From JBHHUI01 sp965248775 (lineage in GTDB: Bacteria > Chloroflexota > Anaerolineae > Anaerolineales > JBHHUI01), in NCBI GenBank assembly GCA_965248775.1, contig OZ252150.1, positions 2,356,001 through 2,420,000 on the forward strand: a DNA stretch of 64,000 bases. Reading direction: 5' to 3'. This document shows, in pieces, positions 26,384 through 34,802 of the stretch. Numbering within the stretch: position 1 is the first letter of the stretch; each line of letters opens with the position of its first letter. The position numbers were made by a program, and so were the translations under genes. The notes below the pieces were generated by a model. It had not been told where the DNA came from and made no database searches. It was given only the letters and a program-made list of their open reading frames with translations.

Positions 26384-26608
26384 TCAGGTTTTTTCGCGCG
26401 CCTGAAAATAACCAACCGTCGCACCAACCCAGAGGGGAAACAGAGCCAGGCGCCATATGCGCACTGCACCGGTACTGATCAGGACAGATAGCAGCGCAGT
26501 GCCCATAATCAGGCCGAGTACCCCGCCGATCAGACGTTTGCGCTGTTCGACGGGGCTGATATTTGGGATGCAGATTTGTTCGCTGCCCGTGAGAATTTCC
26601 GGTTGCAC
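26384..26608 (-). CDS. Small membrane protein
   Basis: A 74-residue protein starting at a GTG (26608) preceded by GAGGG at a good distance. Residues 24-50 (KRLIGGVLGLIMGTALLSVLI) and 52-68 (LALFPLWVGATVGYFQA) form two membrane helices, followed by REKT. It lies 18 nt after rny on the same strand and is probably the last gene of the recA-recX-rny transcript. The function is unknown. The gap 26177-26383 between it and the convergent hypothetical gene holds no gene; a GC-rich palindrome there (around 26356-26372) may end transcription. Confidence 0.6.
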   Translation of the reverse strand: MQPEILTGSEQICIPNISPVEQRKRLIGGVLGLIMGTALLSVLISTGAVRIWRLALFPLWVGATVGYFQAREKT

Positions 26609-26626
26609 AGAATCCCTCAGGAGCAG

Positions 26627-28153
26627 CTACTTCGCATAATCTACTGCGCGAGTTTCTCGGATAACGGTGACCTTAACCTGCCCGGGATACTGCATCGATT
26701 CTTCAATCTTGCGTGCAACATCTTTCGAGAGGCGGATAGCGGAGAGGTCATCGACCTTCTCCGGGGTGACCATGATGCGGACTTCACGCCCAGCTTGCAA
26801 AGCATAGGAATGGTCAACACCATCGAATGAGTTCGCAATCTCTTCAAGCGCACGCACCCGTTTCAGATATTGGTCGAGACTCTCGCGCCGGGCTCCCGGA
26901 CGCGCACCCGAAATTGCATCGGATACTTCGACGATTACGGCTTCAACTGAATCCGGTTCAACTTCGTGGTGATGGGAGGCAATGCAATTGCAGATTGCAG
27001 GACCGATTCCATAGCGGCGGGCGATTTCTGCACCGATGGCCGCATGCGTGCCCTCCACTTCGTGATCGACAGCTTTACCAAGGTCGTGTAGCAATGCGCC
27101 CGCCTTTGCCACTTCTACATTCGCCCCAAGCTCCGCTGCAATGGCACCGGCCAACAGAGATGATTCAATTGCGTGCGCATTCTGGTCCTGGCCGTACGAA
27201 GTACGGAACTTCAGGCGACCCAGTAGCCGCAATATCTCCGGATGCAATCCGGGGACGCCCGCCTCGTAGGCTGCGCGCTCGCCCTCTTCCTTGATGATGG
27301 TGTCAACTTCATCGCGGGCGTCCGCAATGACTTTTTCTATATGGGCGGGATGAATGCGCCCATCCTGGATCAATTTTGTTAGCGAGCGGCGGGCGATTTC
27401 GCGCCGCGCTGGATCGAAGGATGAGATTGTGACCGCTTCGGGTGTGTCGTCCACGACCACATCTACTCCGGAGGCTTGCTCAAAGGCACGGATATTACGA
27501 CCGTTGCGCCCGATGATGCGGCCTTTCATATCATCCGAAGGGATCGGTACAACCGTGACGGCATAATCCGAGACCTGTTGGCTGGCGATGCGTTGGATCG
27601 ACGAGACAAGGATTTTACGGGCGCGCCGTTCACCGTCTTCTTTCGCTTCGTCCTCGATCTGACGGATGGTACGGGCCATATCGTCGCGGGCATCTTTTTC
27701 AACTACAGCCAGCAACTGCTCTTTTGCTTCGTCGCGGGTCAGGCTGGAGATGCGTTCCAGTTCTGCAGTCTGTTCAGCTTTCTGCTTTTCCATATCGTTG
27801 CGCTGCCGGTCGAGCGAACTCTGGCGCTTGCCAAGCTCGCGCTCACGGTTGTTTAGGCGATCCGTGTGGCTATCCAGACTCTCGCGCCGTTTGTCGAGGC
27901 GCTCTTCTTCCTGTCGCAGATCCCTGCGCCGGTTGTCGAACTGTGACTCCAGTTTCTCTCGTTGCCGTTGAACCTTTTCCCGCGATTTCAATTCCAGTTC
28001 GCGTTCTTTTTCGCTGAGGCGTTCATCGATTCGGCTAAGTTCAGACTCCAGTTCTTTCTCCCGCTTCGCAACGATCTGTTGGCGGATGAAATAACCGAGA
28101 GCACCTCCGACTACGGCAGCGAGGATCAGGAGCAGAATATTTAGTATAGGCAT
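26627..28153 (-). CDS. rny: Ribonuclease Y
   Basis: A 508-residue membrane-anchored endoribonuclease that starts bulk mRNA decay. One N-terminal helix (NILLLILAAVVGGALGYFI), a long charged coiled coil (residues 30-160), a KH domain (about 201-265, GRIIGRNGRNI at 211-221) and an HD domain with LLHDLGK at 354-360 are in the canonical order. It follows recX by 3 nt. Length and layout match the family exactly. Confidence 0.96.
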   Translation of the reverse strand: MPILNILLLILAAVVGGALGYFIRQQIVAKREKELESELSRIDERLSEKERELELKSREKVQRQREKLESQFDNRRRDLRQEEERLDKRRESLDSHTDRLNNRERELGKRQSSLDRQRNDMEKQKAEQTAELERISSLTRDEAKEQLLAVVEKDARDDMARTIRQIEDEAKEDGERRARKILVSSIQRIASQQVSDYAVTVVPIPSDDMKGRIIGRNGRNIRAFEQASGVDVVVDDTPEAVTISSFDPARREIARRSLTKLIQDGRIHPAHIEKVIADARDEVDTIIKEEGERAAYEAGVPGLHPEILRLLGRLKFRTSYGQDQNAHAIESSLLAGAIAAELGANVEVAKAGALLHDLGKAVDHEVEGTHAAIGAEIARRYGIGPAICNCIASHHHEVEPDSVEAVIVEVSDAISGARPGARRESLDQYLKRVRALEEIANSFDGVDHSYALQAGREVRIMVTPEKVDDLSAIRLSKDVARKIEESMQYPGQVKVTVIRETRAVDYAK

Positions 28154-28156
28154 AGC

Positions 28157-28849
28157 TCAATCCTCGTTTTCAAATTCAGAATCAGTAACGTCATGCTCTT
28201 CAATAAGTTCTTGAATTACGGTGCGGATTGTTTCACCATCAAATCCGCGTCTTGCTAATAATCCATACATCTTTTGCCGAAATTCGCGCTGTGGTAGAGC
28301 CGCGAAACGCCCGACTTTTTTTCCTGCAACTGTGCGGGCTGCTGCCAGTTCATCCACCTCATCCAGCGAGGCCTCAATGATGGCATCTGAGATTCCTTTC
28401 TGGCGCAGCTCGTAGCGCAATGCGCGGCGGCCGCGTGGCCGATGCTCCGCGCGATTCTCCACCCACAGTGTGGCGAATTCCGTGTCATTAACATACTTCG
28501 CCGCGCGGAGTCGTTCCAGAACAATCGCGATTACTACATCCGCGACCTTGTGTTTTTGCAGGTTGCGGCGTATTTCCTCCTCTGAGCGTTGGCGATAAGA
28601 CAGGAAGCGCAATGCACGTTCATAGGCGCGTTCCAGATCGTCTGCTGCCTGCAACGCTTCGACATCACCTACGGACAGCAGCTGGCCGACTCGCAGGACT
28701 GAGGCCGCATTCATTGCCAGGCAAAAGGCAAAGGTATCATCGAGATACAAATTGATACGTCGTTTGTTGCGCTTTTGGACTTCAAGCGCTGTGATCGTCG
28801 GCAAGACTCCTTCCAATATAAAAAGCCGTGACGGGATCGTCACGGCCAT
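28157..28849 (-). CDS. recX: Regulatory protein RecX
   Basis: A RecX protein of up to 230 residues, which modulates RecA filaments. The repeated three-helix units are visible: RALRFLSYRQRSEEEIRRNL, ERLRAAKYVNDTEFATLWVE and RALRYELRQKGISDAIIEA. It lies downstream of recA and 3 nt before rny. The ATG at 28849 starts the longest frame, but a hairpin followed by five T lies just inside it, and GGAAGGAG stands right before a TTG at 28804 (LPTITALEVQKRNKRRI). The true start may be that TTG, though the spacing is short. Function call firm, start uncertain. Confidence 0.88.
   Translation of the reverse strand: MAVTIPSRLFILEGVLPTITALEVQKRNKRRINLYLDDTFAFCLAMNAASVLRVGQLLSVGDVEALQAADDLERAYERALRFLSYRQRSEEEIRRNLQKHKVADVVIAIVLERLRAAKYVNDTEFATLWVENRAEHRPRGRRALRYELRQKGISDAIIEASLDEVDELAAARTVAGKKVGRFAALPQREFRQKMYGLLARRGFDGETIRTVIQELIEEHDVTDSEFENED
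28820..28846 (-). terminator. Hairpin with T run at the 5' end of recX
   Basis: On the minus strand an 8-bp perfect stem GCCGTGAC/GTCACGGC with a 6-nt loop (28846-28825) is followed at once by TTTTT. It has the form of an intrinsic terminator or attenuator between recA and recX. It overlaps the first codons of the longest recX frame. Confidence 0.6.
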
Positions 28850-29213
28850 TAATACGGCTCAGCAGCATTATGCTTCTGCGAGCACCCAAGGGTGTAAATC
28901 TTCAGTTCGTACAGCGGACGGTCGCAATAAACAAAGTGCGACGCAACCGGGGACGGATTCTATTTCAGAGGAGGGCTGTTCACACTCGTTAAGATAGCCG
29001 ATTATCCCGCATGGTGCGCGATCAAGGCGCTCGGGAAGGATCGGAGTCCATCTGTGCAACTCTCCATGTCATTATCGTTTACTAAATCCACTTTGCACGT
29101 ATCAAGTGCAATCCGTCATATTCGAACTGAGGTTTCCGTACTGGCCGTGAACTGGAGACCATGCACCTGACTCTCCAGTTGCCCTAACGGGCACCGAATT
29201 GTGACTGGGTGGG
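28850..29213. other. Intergenic region between recA and recX
   Basis: The 364 nt hold no convincing gene. A 63-codon minus-strand frame (28868-29059) has no recognisable features. At 29150-29180 there is a 9-bp inverted repeat AACTGGAGA/TCTCCAGTT, 33 nt after the recA stop and without a T run; it could protect or end the recA message. The long spacing is unusual for a recA-recX pair. Confidence 0.5.
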
Positions 29214-30257
29214 CTATTCCTCCAGCCCGTTTTCGCTTTCCGGCGACTGTGTATCAACCGGTTCACCGACCGGCAGCGCCTGTGCCCGAATTGCTTTATC
29301 AACTTCGGCCATCAGGTCTGGATTTTCATTCAGGAAGCGTTTGGCGTTTTCACGCCCTTGTCCCAGTCGGGTATCTCCGTAACTATAGAAGGCGCCGCGC
29401 TTCTCCAGGATTTCCAGCTCGACACCCATGTCGAGCAGGTCTCCGGCTTTGCTGATGCCTTCTGAATACATGATATCAAATTCCGCCTGTCGAAATGGCG
29501 GTGCGACTTTGTTCTTGGTCACACGTACACGCGTGCGGTTGCCGATGACTTCCTGGCCATTTTTAATGGCCTGCAACCGACGTACGTCCAGACGTACACT
29601 GGCATAAAATTTAAGCGCGTTGCCGCCCGTGGTGGTCTCGGGGTTGCCAAACATGACACCGATCCTCATGCGCAACTGATTGGTGAAGATCATAGCAGTG
29701 TTTGTCTGTTTAATCGCGCCGGAGAGTTTGCGCATGGCCTTACTCATCAGGCGTGCCTGGCGACCCATGTGGGCGTCGCCCATGTCTCCTTCCAGTTCGG
29801 CTTGCGGCACAAGCGCCGCGACCGAATCCACGACAACCACATCCATCGCACCGGAACGCACGAGCGCTTCTGCAATTTCAAGCGCTTGTTCACCGGAATC
29901 GGGTTGCGCGATGTAGAGATTTTCAACATCCACACCCAGCTTTTCTGCATAGACCGGATCGATGGCATGCTCCATATCGACAAAAGCGCAAAGTCCGCCG
30001 CGCTTCTGGGCTTCGGCGATGACATGCTGGCAGATGGTTGTCTTACCGGAAGATTCCGGGCCGTAGATTTCTGTGACGCGCCCCCGTGGAATGCCACCCA
30101 CGCCCAATGCGATATCAAGTGCGATCGAGCCCGTCGGGATCGAATCAACGGCGAGATGTTGCGCTTCGCCCAGTCTCATCAGCGCGCCGTCACCGAACTG
30201 TTTCCGAATCTGGGAAACAGCTGCGGCGAGGGCTTTCTGACGGCCGTCTGCTGCCAT
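29214..30257 (-). CDS. recA: Recombinase RecA
   Basis: A 348-residue strand-exchange ATPase that also activates LexA cleavage. Walker A GPESSGKTT is near residue 67; VVVDSVAALVPQAELEGDMGD is Walker B with loop L1 region, and FTNQLRMRIGVMFGNPETTTGGNALKF covers loop L2. The ATG at 30257 (MAADGRQKALAAAVSQI) has GGAGAC upstream at normal spacing; the frame 8 codons longer is less likely. C-terminal acidic tail (ESENGLEE) as in other RecA proteins. A candidate promoter and SOS-box-like sites lie upstream. Confidence 0.97.
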   Translation of the reverse strand: MAADGRQKALAAAVSQIRKQFGDGALMRLGEAQHLAVDSIPTGSIALDIALGVGGIPRGRVTEIYGPESSGKTTICQHVIAEAQKRGGLCAFVDMEHAIDPVYAEKLGVDVENLYIAQPDSGEQALEIAEALVRSGAMDVVVVDSVAALVPQAELEGDMGDAHMGRQARLMSKAMRKLSGAIKQTNTAMIFTNQLRMRIGVMFGNPETTTGGNALKFYASVRLDVRRLQAIKNGQEVIGNRTRVRVTKNKVAPPFRQAEFDIMYSEGISKAGDLLDMGVELEILEKRGAFYSYGDTRLGQGRENAKRFLNENPDLMAEVDKAIRAQALPVGEPVDTQSPESENGLEE

Positions 30258-30315
30258 GCAATGGTCTCCTGGGACGGACAAGTGGCCGGGAACGACTACC
30301 TTAAATGTGGGCTAG

Positions 30316-30344
30316 AGTTTACCTTAAGAAAATCGTACTTGCAA
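30316..30344 (-). promoter_or_regulatory. Putative recA promoter
   Basis: On the minus strand TTGCAA (30344-30339) and TAAACT (30321-30316) are 17 nt apart. Start would be near 30309, about 50 nt before the recA ATG. Immediately upstream lies a half-conserved LexA-like site (30348-30361). Confidence 0.5.
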
Positions 30345-30379
30345 TGGCGAACGTGTTTTGGGTGAAGTATTCGTGCTAT

Positions 30380-30393
30380 CAAACTGTCGTTCG
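30380..30393 (-). promoter_or_regulatory. LexA (SOS) box-like site between recA and citrate synthase
   Basis: The plus strand reads CAAACTGTCGTTCG, nine of ten matches to the Gram-positive type SOS box CGAAC-N4-GTTCG. A weaker copy (CGAACGTGTTTTGG) is at 30348-30361, next to the recA -35 element. Both lie upstream of recA and are plausible LexA sites. The first is also close to the citrate synthase promoter. Confidence 0.45.
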
Positions 30394-30398
30394 AATCT

Positions 30399-30426
30399 CT
30401 GCAAGCCTTCATGGGTCGTATATAAT
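30399..30426 (+). promoter_or_regulatory. Putative citrate synthase promoter
   Basis: A perfect TATAAT at 30421-30426 is preceded 16 nt upstream by CTGCAA (30399-30404), a poor -35. The start would be about 27 nt before the citrate synthase ATG. Confidence 0.45.
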
Positions 30427-30460
30427 CTGACTATATCAACCTTCTATTTAGGATGTTCCC

Positions 30461-31750
30461 ATGAGCAAAGACACACTTACGATCACTGATAACCGTACAG
30501 GGAAACAATACGAGCTGCCGATTGAAGACGACACTATTCGAGCGATAGACCTTCGCCAAATAAAGGTGTCCGAGGATGATTTCGGCATGATGACCTACGA
30601 CCCCGGCTATACGAATACCGCCTCCTGCAAGAGCACTATCACGTACATTGACGGCGACAAGGGGATTCTTCGCTATCGCGGCTATCCCATCGAACAGCTC
30701 GCAAGCCAATCCAATTTCTTAGAAGTCGCCTATCTTATCATGTACGGCGAGCTGCCCACGCAGGCGCAGCTGGATAGTTGGACGCACGAGATCACCCACC
30801 ACACCCTGCCCCACGAGAATATCAAGACGTTCCTGGATGGCTTCCGTTACGACGCGCATCCGATGGGCATGTTTGTGAGCACTGTTGCCGGCCTGTCCAC
30901 CTTTTACATCGGGGCACGCGATATTCATTCGCCGGAAGCACGCACGCGTCAGATACACCGCCTGATTGGCAAGGTGCCAACGCTTGCGGCCTTCAGCTAC
31001 CGTCATCTGATGGGCTTCCGTTATGTGTACCCGGATAACAGCCTGAGCTACACGGGCAACTTCTTAAACATGATGTTCAGCATGACGACTGCGCCCTACG
31101 AACCGCATCCAGTCCTGGAAAAGGTGCTAAACGTGCTCTTCATCTTGCATGCCGACCACGAGCAGAACTGTAGCACCAGCACCATGCGGAACATTGGCAG
31201 TGCACACAGCGACCCCTACAGCGCCGTAGCCGGTGCTGCCGCGGCCTTGTATGGGCCGTTGCACGGCGGTGCCAATGAAGCCGTGCTGCGCATGCTCGCT
31301 GAGATCGACTCGGTGGAGAATGTGCCTACCTATGTCGAGCGCGTGAAAAAAGGTGAGTTCCGCTTAATGGGTTTCGGGCATCGCGTCTATAAAAACTACG
31401 ACCCACGTGCTTCCATCATTAAGGAGATGGCGCATCAGGTCTTCGACGTCGTCGGGACGAACGAGCTCATCGATATTGCCGTCGAGCTTGAACGCATCGC
31501 CCTGGAAGACGATTACTTCGTCGGGCGCAAACTCTACCTGAATGTGGATTTCTATTCGGGTATCATCTACCAATCGCTGGGGCTGCCCGTGGCGATGTTT
31601 CCGGTCATATTCGCCATCGCACGGACGGCGGGTTGGCTGGCACAGTGGAACGAGTTGCTCAACGATGACGAACAGCGTATCGCCCGCCCCCGCCAGATTT
31701 ATCTCGGCGCGCAGAAGCGCAATATGATTCCGATCGGCGAGCGGAACTGA
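30461..31750 (+). CDS. gltA: Citrate synthase
   Basis: A 429-residue enzyme joining oxaloacetate and acetyl-CoA, first step of the TCA cycle. The type I/II citrate synthase core is complete: GILRYRGYPIEQLA, HADHEQNCSTSTMR with a catalytic His, GFGHRVYKNYDPRA with the second His, and NVDFYSGIIYQSLG with the catalytic Asp. The N-terminal beta-rich extension (LTITDNRTGKQYELPI) is as in E. coli GltA-type enzymes. It heads a plus-strand run of central-metabolism genes and has its own promoter-like sequence. Confidence 0.96.
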   Translation: MSKDTLTITDNRTGKQYELPIEDDTIRAIDLRQIKVSEDDFGMMTYDPGYTNTASCKSTITYIDGDKGILRYRGYPIEQLASQSNFLEVAYLIMYGELPTQAQLDSWTHEITHHTLPHENIKTFLDGFRYDAHPMGMFVSTVAGLSTFYIGARDIHSPEARTRQIHRLIGKVPTLAAFSYRHLMGFRYVYPDNSLSYTGNFLNMMFSMTTAPYEPHPVLEKVLNVLFILHADHEQNCSTSTMRNIGSAHSDPYSAVAGAAAALYGPLHGGANEAVLRMLAEIDSVENVPTYVERVKKGEFRLMGFGHRVYKNYDPRASIIKEMAHQVFDVVGTNELIDIAVELERIALEDDYFVGRKLYLNVDFYSGIIYQSLGLPVAMFPVIFAIARTAGWLAQWNELLNDDEQRIARPRQIYLGAQKRNMIPIGERN

Positions 31751-31789
31751 ACCTAGCAACGGGCCGACAAAGTACAAAGAAGACCGAGC

Positions 31790-32662
31790 GTGATCCGTGA
31801 ACCAGCCCTCCAGTTACGTCCTTATTCTCGGCGCGACCATGCGCGCGTCGAGCGGCTGCTCAGGCGCTCTCGTCGAATCCACACACATCTGGATTGGGAG
31901 GAGCCGAAAGACTGGCTACGTCGTTCCCCGGCAGTATTAGCTTTTCGCGGCCGTGCGCTGATCGGACTGCTGGCAGCGGCACCCGACCCGCCGGATGTGG
32001 CTTGGGTCCGGCTGGCTGTGCTGGCAGATGGCTTAGGAACAGCGGATAAAAATTTGGTTCTGGATGAATTGTGGGGTGTCGTACAAGCTGAACTTTCACA
32101 GCTGCAAGTTGCACGTGTAGCAGCCCTGACTTTTGATGCGTGGATAGAACCGGTACTCGCCAATTGGGGCTTTGCCCATTCGCACCAGGTGATGGTACTT
32201 TCGCGCTCGTTCTATGAACGTCCGCAAATGCCAGCGAGTCCGGCCACGATCCGTCCGGCGCGAGATATCGACTTGCACGCTATCGTAAGTACCGACAATG
32301 CAGCCTTCGATCCGCCCTGGGCACTCTCCGAGCGAACTTTGCGCAGAGCACTCGTCAAAGCATCCTATGCATCAGTGGCGGAATTAAATGGCGCCATCGT
32401 CGGATATCAGATCACGACCGGGGGGCGCGACACAGCACACTTAGCGCGCTTGGCAGTGCTGCCTGCATTGCAAGGCCAACGCATTGGGCGCGCACTTGTT
32501 GCTGACCTGATCGGGTATTTCGAGCAAATGGGTGCGAATGCAGTGGGTGTGAACACGCAAGATAACAACGCGGCCTCCCTGGCTCTCTATGATGCGCTCG
32601 GTTTCGAACACACCGGCGAGAGTTACCCAGTATGGCAATTGCATCTCAACTTAGGTTCATAG
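31790..32662 (+). CDS. GNAT-family N-acetyltransferase (two-domain)
   Basis: A 290-residue protein starting at GTG (31790). The C-terminal half is a full GNAT domain: LARLAVLPALQGQRIGRALV is the acetyl-CoA motif and VNTQDNNAASLALYDALGF the following strand and helix. The N-terminal half looks like a degenerate GNAT copy (RPYSRRDHARVERLL, WVRLAVLADG), without the Q/R-x-x-G-x-G/A loop. It acetylates an unknown amine. It lies 39 nt after the citrate synthase gene and 35 nt before the V4R pair. Confidence 0.82.
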   Translation: MIREPALQLRPYSRRDHARVERLLRRSRRIHTHLDWEEPKDWLRRSPAVLAFRGRALIGLLAAAPDPPDVAWVRLAVLADGLGTADKNLVLDELWGVVQAELSQLQVARVAALTFDAWIEPVLANWGFAHSHQVMVLSRSFYERPQMPASPATIRPARDIDLHAIVSTDNAAFDPPWALSERTLRRALVKASYASVAELNGAIVGYQITTGGRDTAHLARLAVLPALQGQRIGRALVADLIGYFEQMGANAVGVNTQDNNAASLALYDALGFEHTGESYPVWQLHLNLGS

Positions 32663-32697
32663 CCAGAGAGAATTCCTGACGGACCAGGAGTGAACCC

Positions 32698-33330
32698 ATG
32701 GACGTTTCCAGTTGGACAGGCATGGCCGACGACGCTGCTTTTGTCAATGCATTATTGCAGCAGGCATTGGAGGCGGTTAAAGAAGTGATGGGCGAGAACG
32801 GCTTGGATATTGTTCTGAAGGAAGCCGGGCTAGAACGTTATATCGGCAATCCGCCTCCGAACAATCTCGAAGCTGGATCACTTGCGAAGGAATATGCCAA
32901 TCTGAACGAAGCCATTCAGGAATTCTACGGTCGGGCTGGAATGGGAATGCTGCGCCGGATTGGAAAGGCCTCCTTCCAGTGGGCTGTGCGTGAACAGGCT
33001 GCCTTGCTCGGGATCGCAGGCGTAGCGCTCAAAGTGATGCCACGTAAAACGAGAGCAAAATTTATCCTAACGAATATTGGCAAAGCTCTGATGGATACCA
33101 ATCCAGCTGCGCTTGTCGTGGTCGAAGATGCAAATGGCGGTTTTACATATACAGATTATGGTTGCGCCATCTGTCACACGCGTACGTCCGATCGCCCGAT
33201 CTGCTACCTATATCTTGGCTCGCTGGAAGAGGCGCTGCTCTGGGCAACCGTCGCGGCGGCCAATGTCGATGAAGTCGCCTGCAAAGCAGTTGGCGCTGAG
33301 TACTGCCGGTTCCAGGTAACGCTCGACTAA
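32698..33330 (+). CDS. V4R-domain protein (cysteine-rich copy)
   Basis: A 210-residue soluble protein ending in a V4R (4-vinyl reductase-like, small-molecule-binding) domain. The C-terminal third has CAICHTRTSDRPICYLYLG, LEEALLWATVAAANVDEVAC and GAEYCRFQV, with cysteines at 156, 159, 169, 195 and 203 that could bind a metal. The N-terminal part (EVMGENGLDIVLKEAGLERY) is typical of V4R/heme-NO-binding-like folds. RBS CAGGAG precedes the ATG. A paralogue follows 9 nt downstream. Ligand and partner are unknown; V4R domains often act as sensors or carriers. Confidence 0.75.
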   Translation: MDVSSWTGMADDAAFVNALLQQALEAVKEVMGENGLDIVLKEAGLERYIGNPPPNNLEAGSLAKEYANLNEAIQEFYGRAGMGMLRRIGKASFQWAVREQAALLGIAGVALKVMPRKTRAKFILTNIGKALMDTNPAALVVVEDANGGFTYTDYGCAICHTRTSDRPICYLYLGSLEEALLWATVAAANVDEVACKAVGAEYCRFQVTLD

Positions 33331-33339
33331 TTTATTTGC

Positions 33340-33951
33340 ATGTCTGCTGCTGAAGATCGCGCACTGCCAAACGCTCGCATGCGACATGTGTTGCTGGCGG
33401 TCCAGGACATTATGGGGCGCAATGGGCTTACGGCGGTTCTGAAAAGTTCGGAACTGGATCGTTTTGTAGCCACGCTGCCTCCGGATAACGATGCGCTTGA
33501 AATTCGCGCCAGCGAACTGGGAAGACTGATCGCTGCAATCGAAACCCAATATGGGCGCGGCGCGCGTGGTCAGCTCACCCGCATTGGTTATTCAGCTTTT
33601 CAACACCTGCTAGCTGCTGACCGTTTTGGCTGGGGAGTCCTTAAGTTGTTTCTGCATGTATCCCCCATTGGTGAACGCCGGCGCGCTGCCCTCACAAGGC
33701 TGGCGCGCTATCTTTCTGCGCCGGATAGCGGCGTGCGTGTAATGTTGGAAGACGGTCAATTGCTGTTTGAAGATTCGCTGAGTGACGAGAGTGCCGGACG
33801 AGAGATCGTCAGAGAGGACAGCTCCCTCAGCATTGGAATCCTGCAGGCTTGTATCGAGTGGGCTACCGGGGAGGCGCTCGATGTTGTTCAAGTGAAACAT
33901 AAAGCGCGAGGCGACTCGACCTCGCGCTTTGAAATTGGTGATCCTCGCTAA
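33340..33951 (+). CDS. V4R-like paralogue lacking the conserved cysteines
   Basis: A 203-residue protein aligned end to end with the upstream V4R protein: QDIMGRNGLTAVLKSSELDRFV matches EVMGENGLDIVLKEAGLERYI, and LQACIEWATGEALDVVQVKHK matches the same C-terminal region. All five C-terminal cysteines of its neighbour are replaced; a single Cys remains in QACIEW. It probably arose by tandem duplication and lost any metal site, perhaps serving as a partner subunit. The last codons encode a perfect hairpin. Confidence 0.68.
   Translation: MSAAEDRALPNARMRHVLLAVQDIMGRNGLTAVLKSSELDRFVATLPPDNDALEIRASELGRLIAAIETQYGRGARGQLTRIGYSAFQHLLAADRFGWGVLKLFLHVSPIGERRRAALTRLARYLSAPDSGVRVMLEDGQLLFEDSLSDESAGREIVREDSSLSIGILQACIEWATGEALDVVQVKHKARGDSTSRFEIGDPR
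33901..33931 (+). terminator. Perfect hairpin inside the 3' end of the V4R paralogue
   Basis: AAAGCGCGAGG and CCTCGCGCTTT form an 11-bp perfect stem around an 8-nt loop, ending in TTT then GAAATT. It lies within the last codons before the stop at 33951. It resembles a bidirectional terminator between this gene and the convergent slipin gene, used while still coding. Confidence 0.45.
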
Positions 33952-34028
33952 CGGTTATGCGTGAATGGAACGAACAAGTCGCCGAGACTGGGGGACTTGG
34001 CGGCTGAACGGGGTGCGACTGAGTCTAG

Positions 34029-34802
34029 CTACTCATCCTTATTCAATACCTTCGTCAGACCGGCAAAAATATCGATCGGCACCGGGAACAAAATTGTCGA
34101 ATTGTGTTCTACGGAGATCTCGGTGAGGGTCTGCAAATAGCGCAGCTGAAGACCGGCTTCCTCACTTGCCAACTGAGCAGCTGCCGCGGATAATTGTTTG
34201 GAGGCTTCAAACTCACCTTCGGCGTGGATGATCTTCGCACGGCGTTCTCGTTCGGCCTCGGCCTGCTTTGCCATCGCGCGTTGCATCGTCTGTGGCAGTT
34301 CGACGTCTTTGACCTCGACCTTCGTCACTTTGATGCCCCAAGGTTCCGTGTCTTCGTCCAAGATTTGCTGTAGCTTGTCGTTGATTTCCTCACGGCGGGT
34401 GAGCAAGTCGTCAAGCTCCGACGTGCCCAATACCGAGCGCAGCGTCGTCTGGGCGATCTGGAAGATAGCCCGGCGATAATCGGCCACCTCTACTATAGCG
34501 CTGTTCGGATCGATCACACGCATGAGCACGACGGCATTGACACGTACGGTCACATTATCGGCTGTGATGGCCTCCTGCGCCGGCAGGTCAAGCGTTTCGA
34601 TACGCAGATCCATGCGCTGCATTTTGTCGATAATCGGGACGATAAGGAACAGCCCAGGTCCTTTGGCGCCTTGCAATCGTCCGAGCCGGAAAATGACTCC
34701 GCGTTCGTATTCCGGTATGACTTTGATTGCCGCGCTGGCGATTGCAAAAAGAATTAACCCGACGACGCCAAGCGGTACACACAATGCAAAGAAGACTTCC
34801 AT
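34029..34802 (-). CDS. Slipin / SPFH-band 7 family membrane protein
   Basis: A 257-residue stomatin-like protein. One N-terminal hairpin/membrane segment (MEVFFALCVPLGVVGLILFA) is followed by the SPFH domain: VIPEYERGVIFRLGRLQG, GPGLFLIVPIIDKMQRMDLR and LDDLLTRREEINDKLQQIL, then an Ala/Glu-rich coiled coil (AMAKQAEAERERRAKIIHA). Such proteins form membrane-associated oligomers and organise microdomains. The ATG at 34802 has GGAGGG upstream at 7 nt. A partner NfeD gene, common with slipins, is not next to it. The preceding 34803-35012 has no gene. Confidence 0.9.
   Translation of the reverse strand: MEVFFALCVPLGVVGLILFAIASAAIKVIPEYERGVIFRLGRLQGAKGPGLFLIVPIIDKMQRMDLRIETLDLPAQEAITADNVTVRVNAVVLMRVIDPNSAIVEVADYRRAIFQIAQTTLRSVLGTSELDDLLTRREEINDKLQQILDEDTEPWGIKVTKVEVKDVELPQTMQRAMAKQAEAERERRAKIIHAEGEFEASKQLSAAAAQLASEEAGLQLRYLQTLTEISVEHNSTILFPVPIDIFAGLTKVLNKDE

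Noticed and set aside
28868..29059. 63-codon minus-strand frame between recA and recX
   Set aside because: No ribosome site, no recognisable motif and uneven composition; not supported as a gene.
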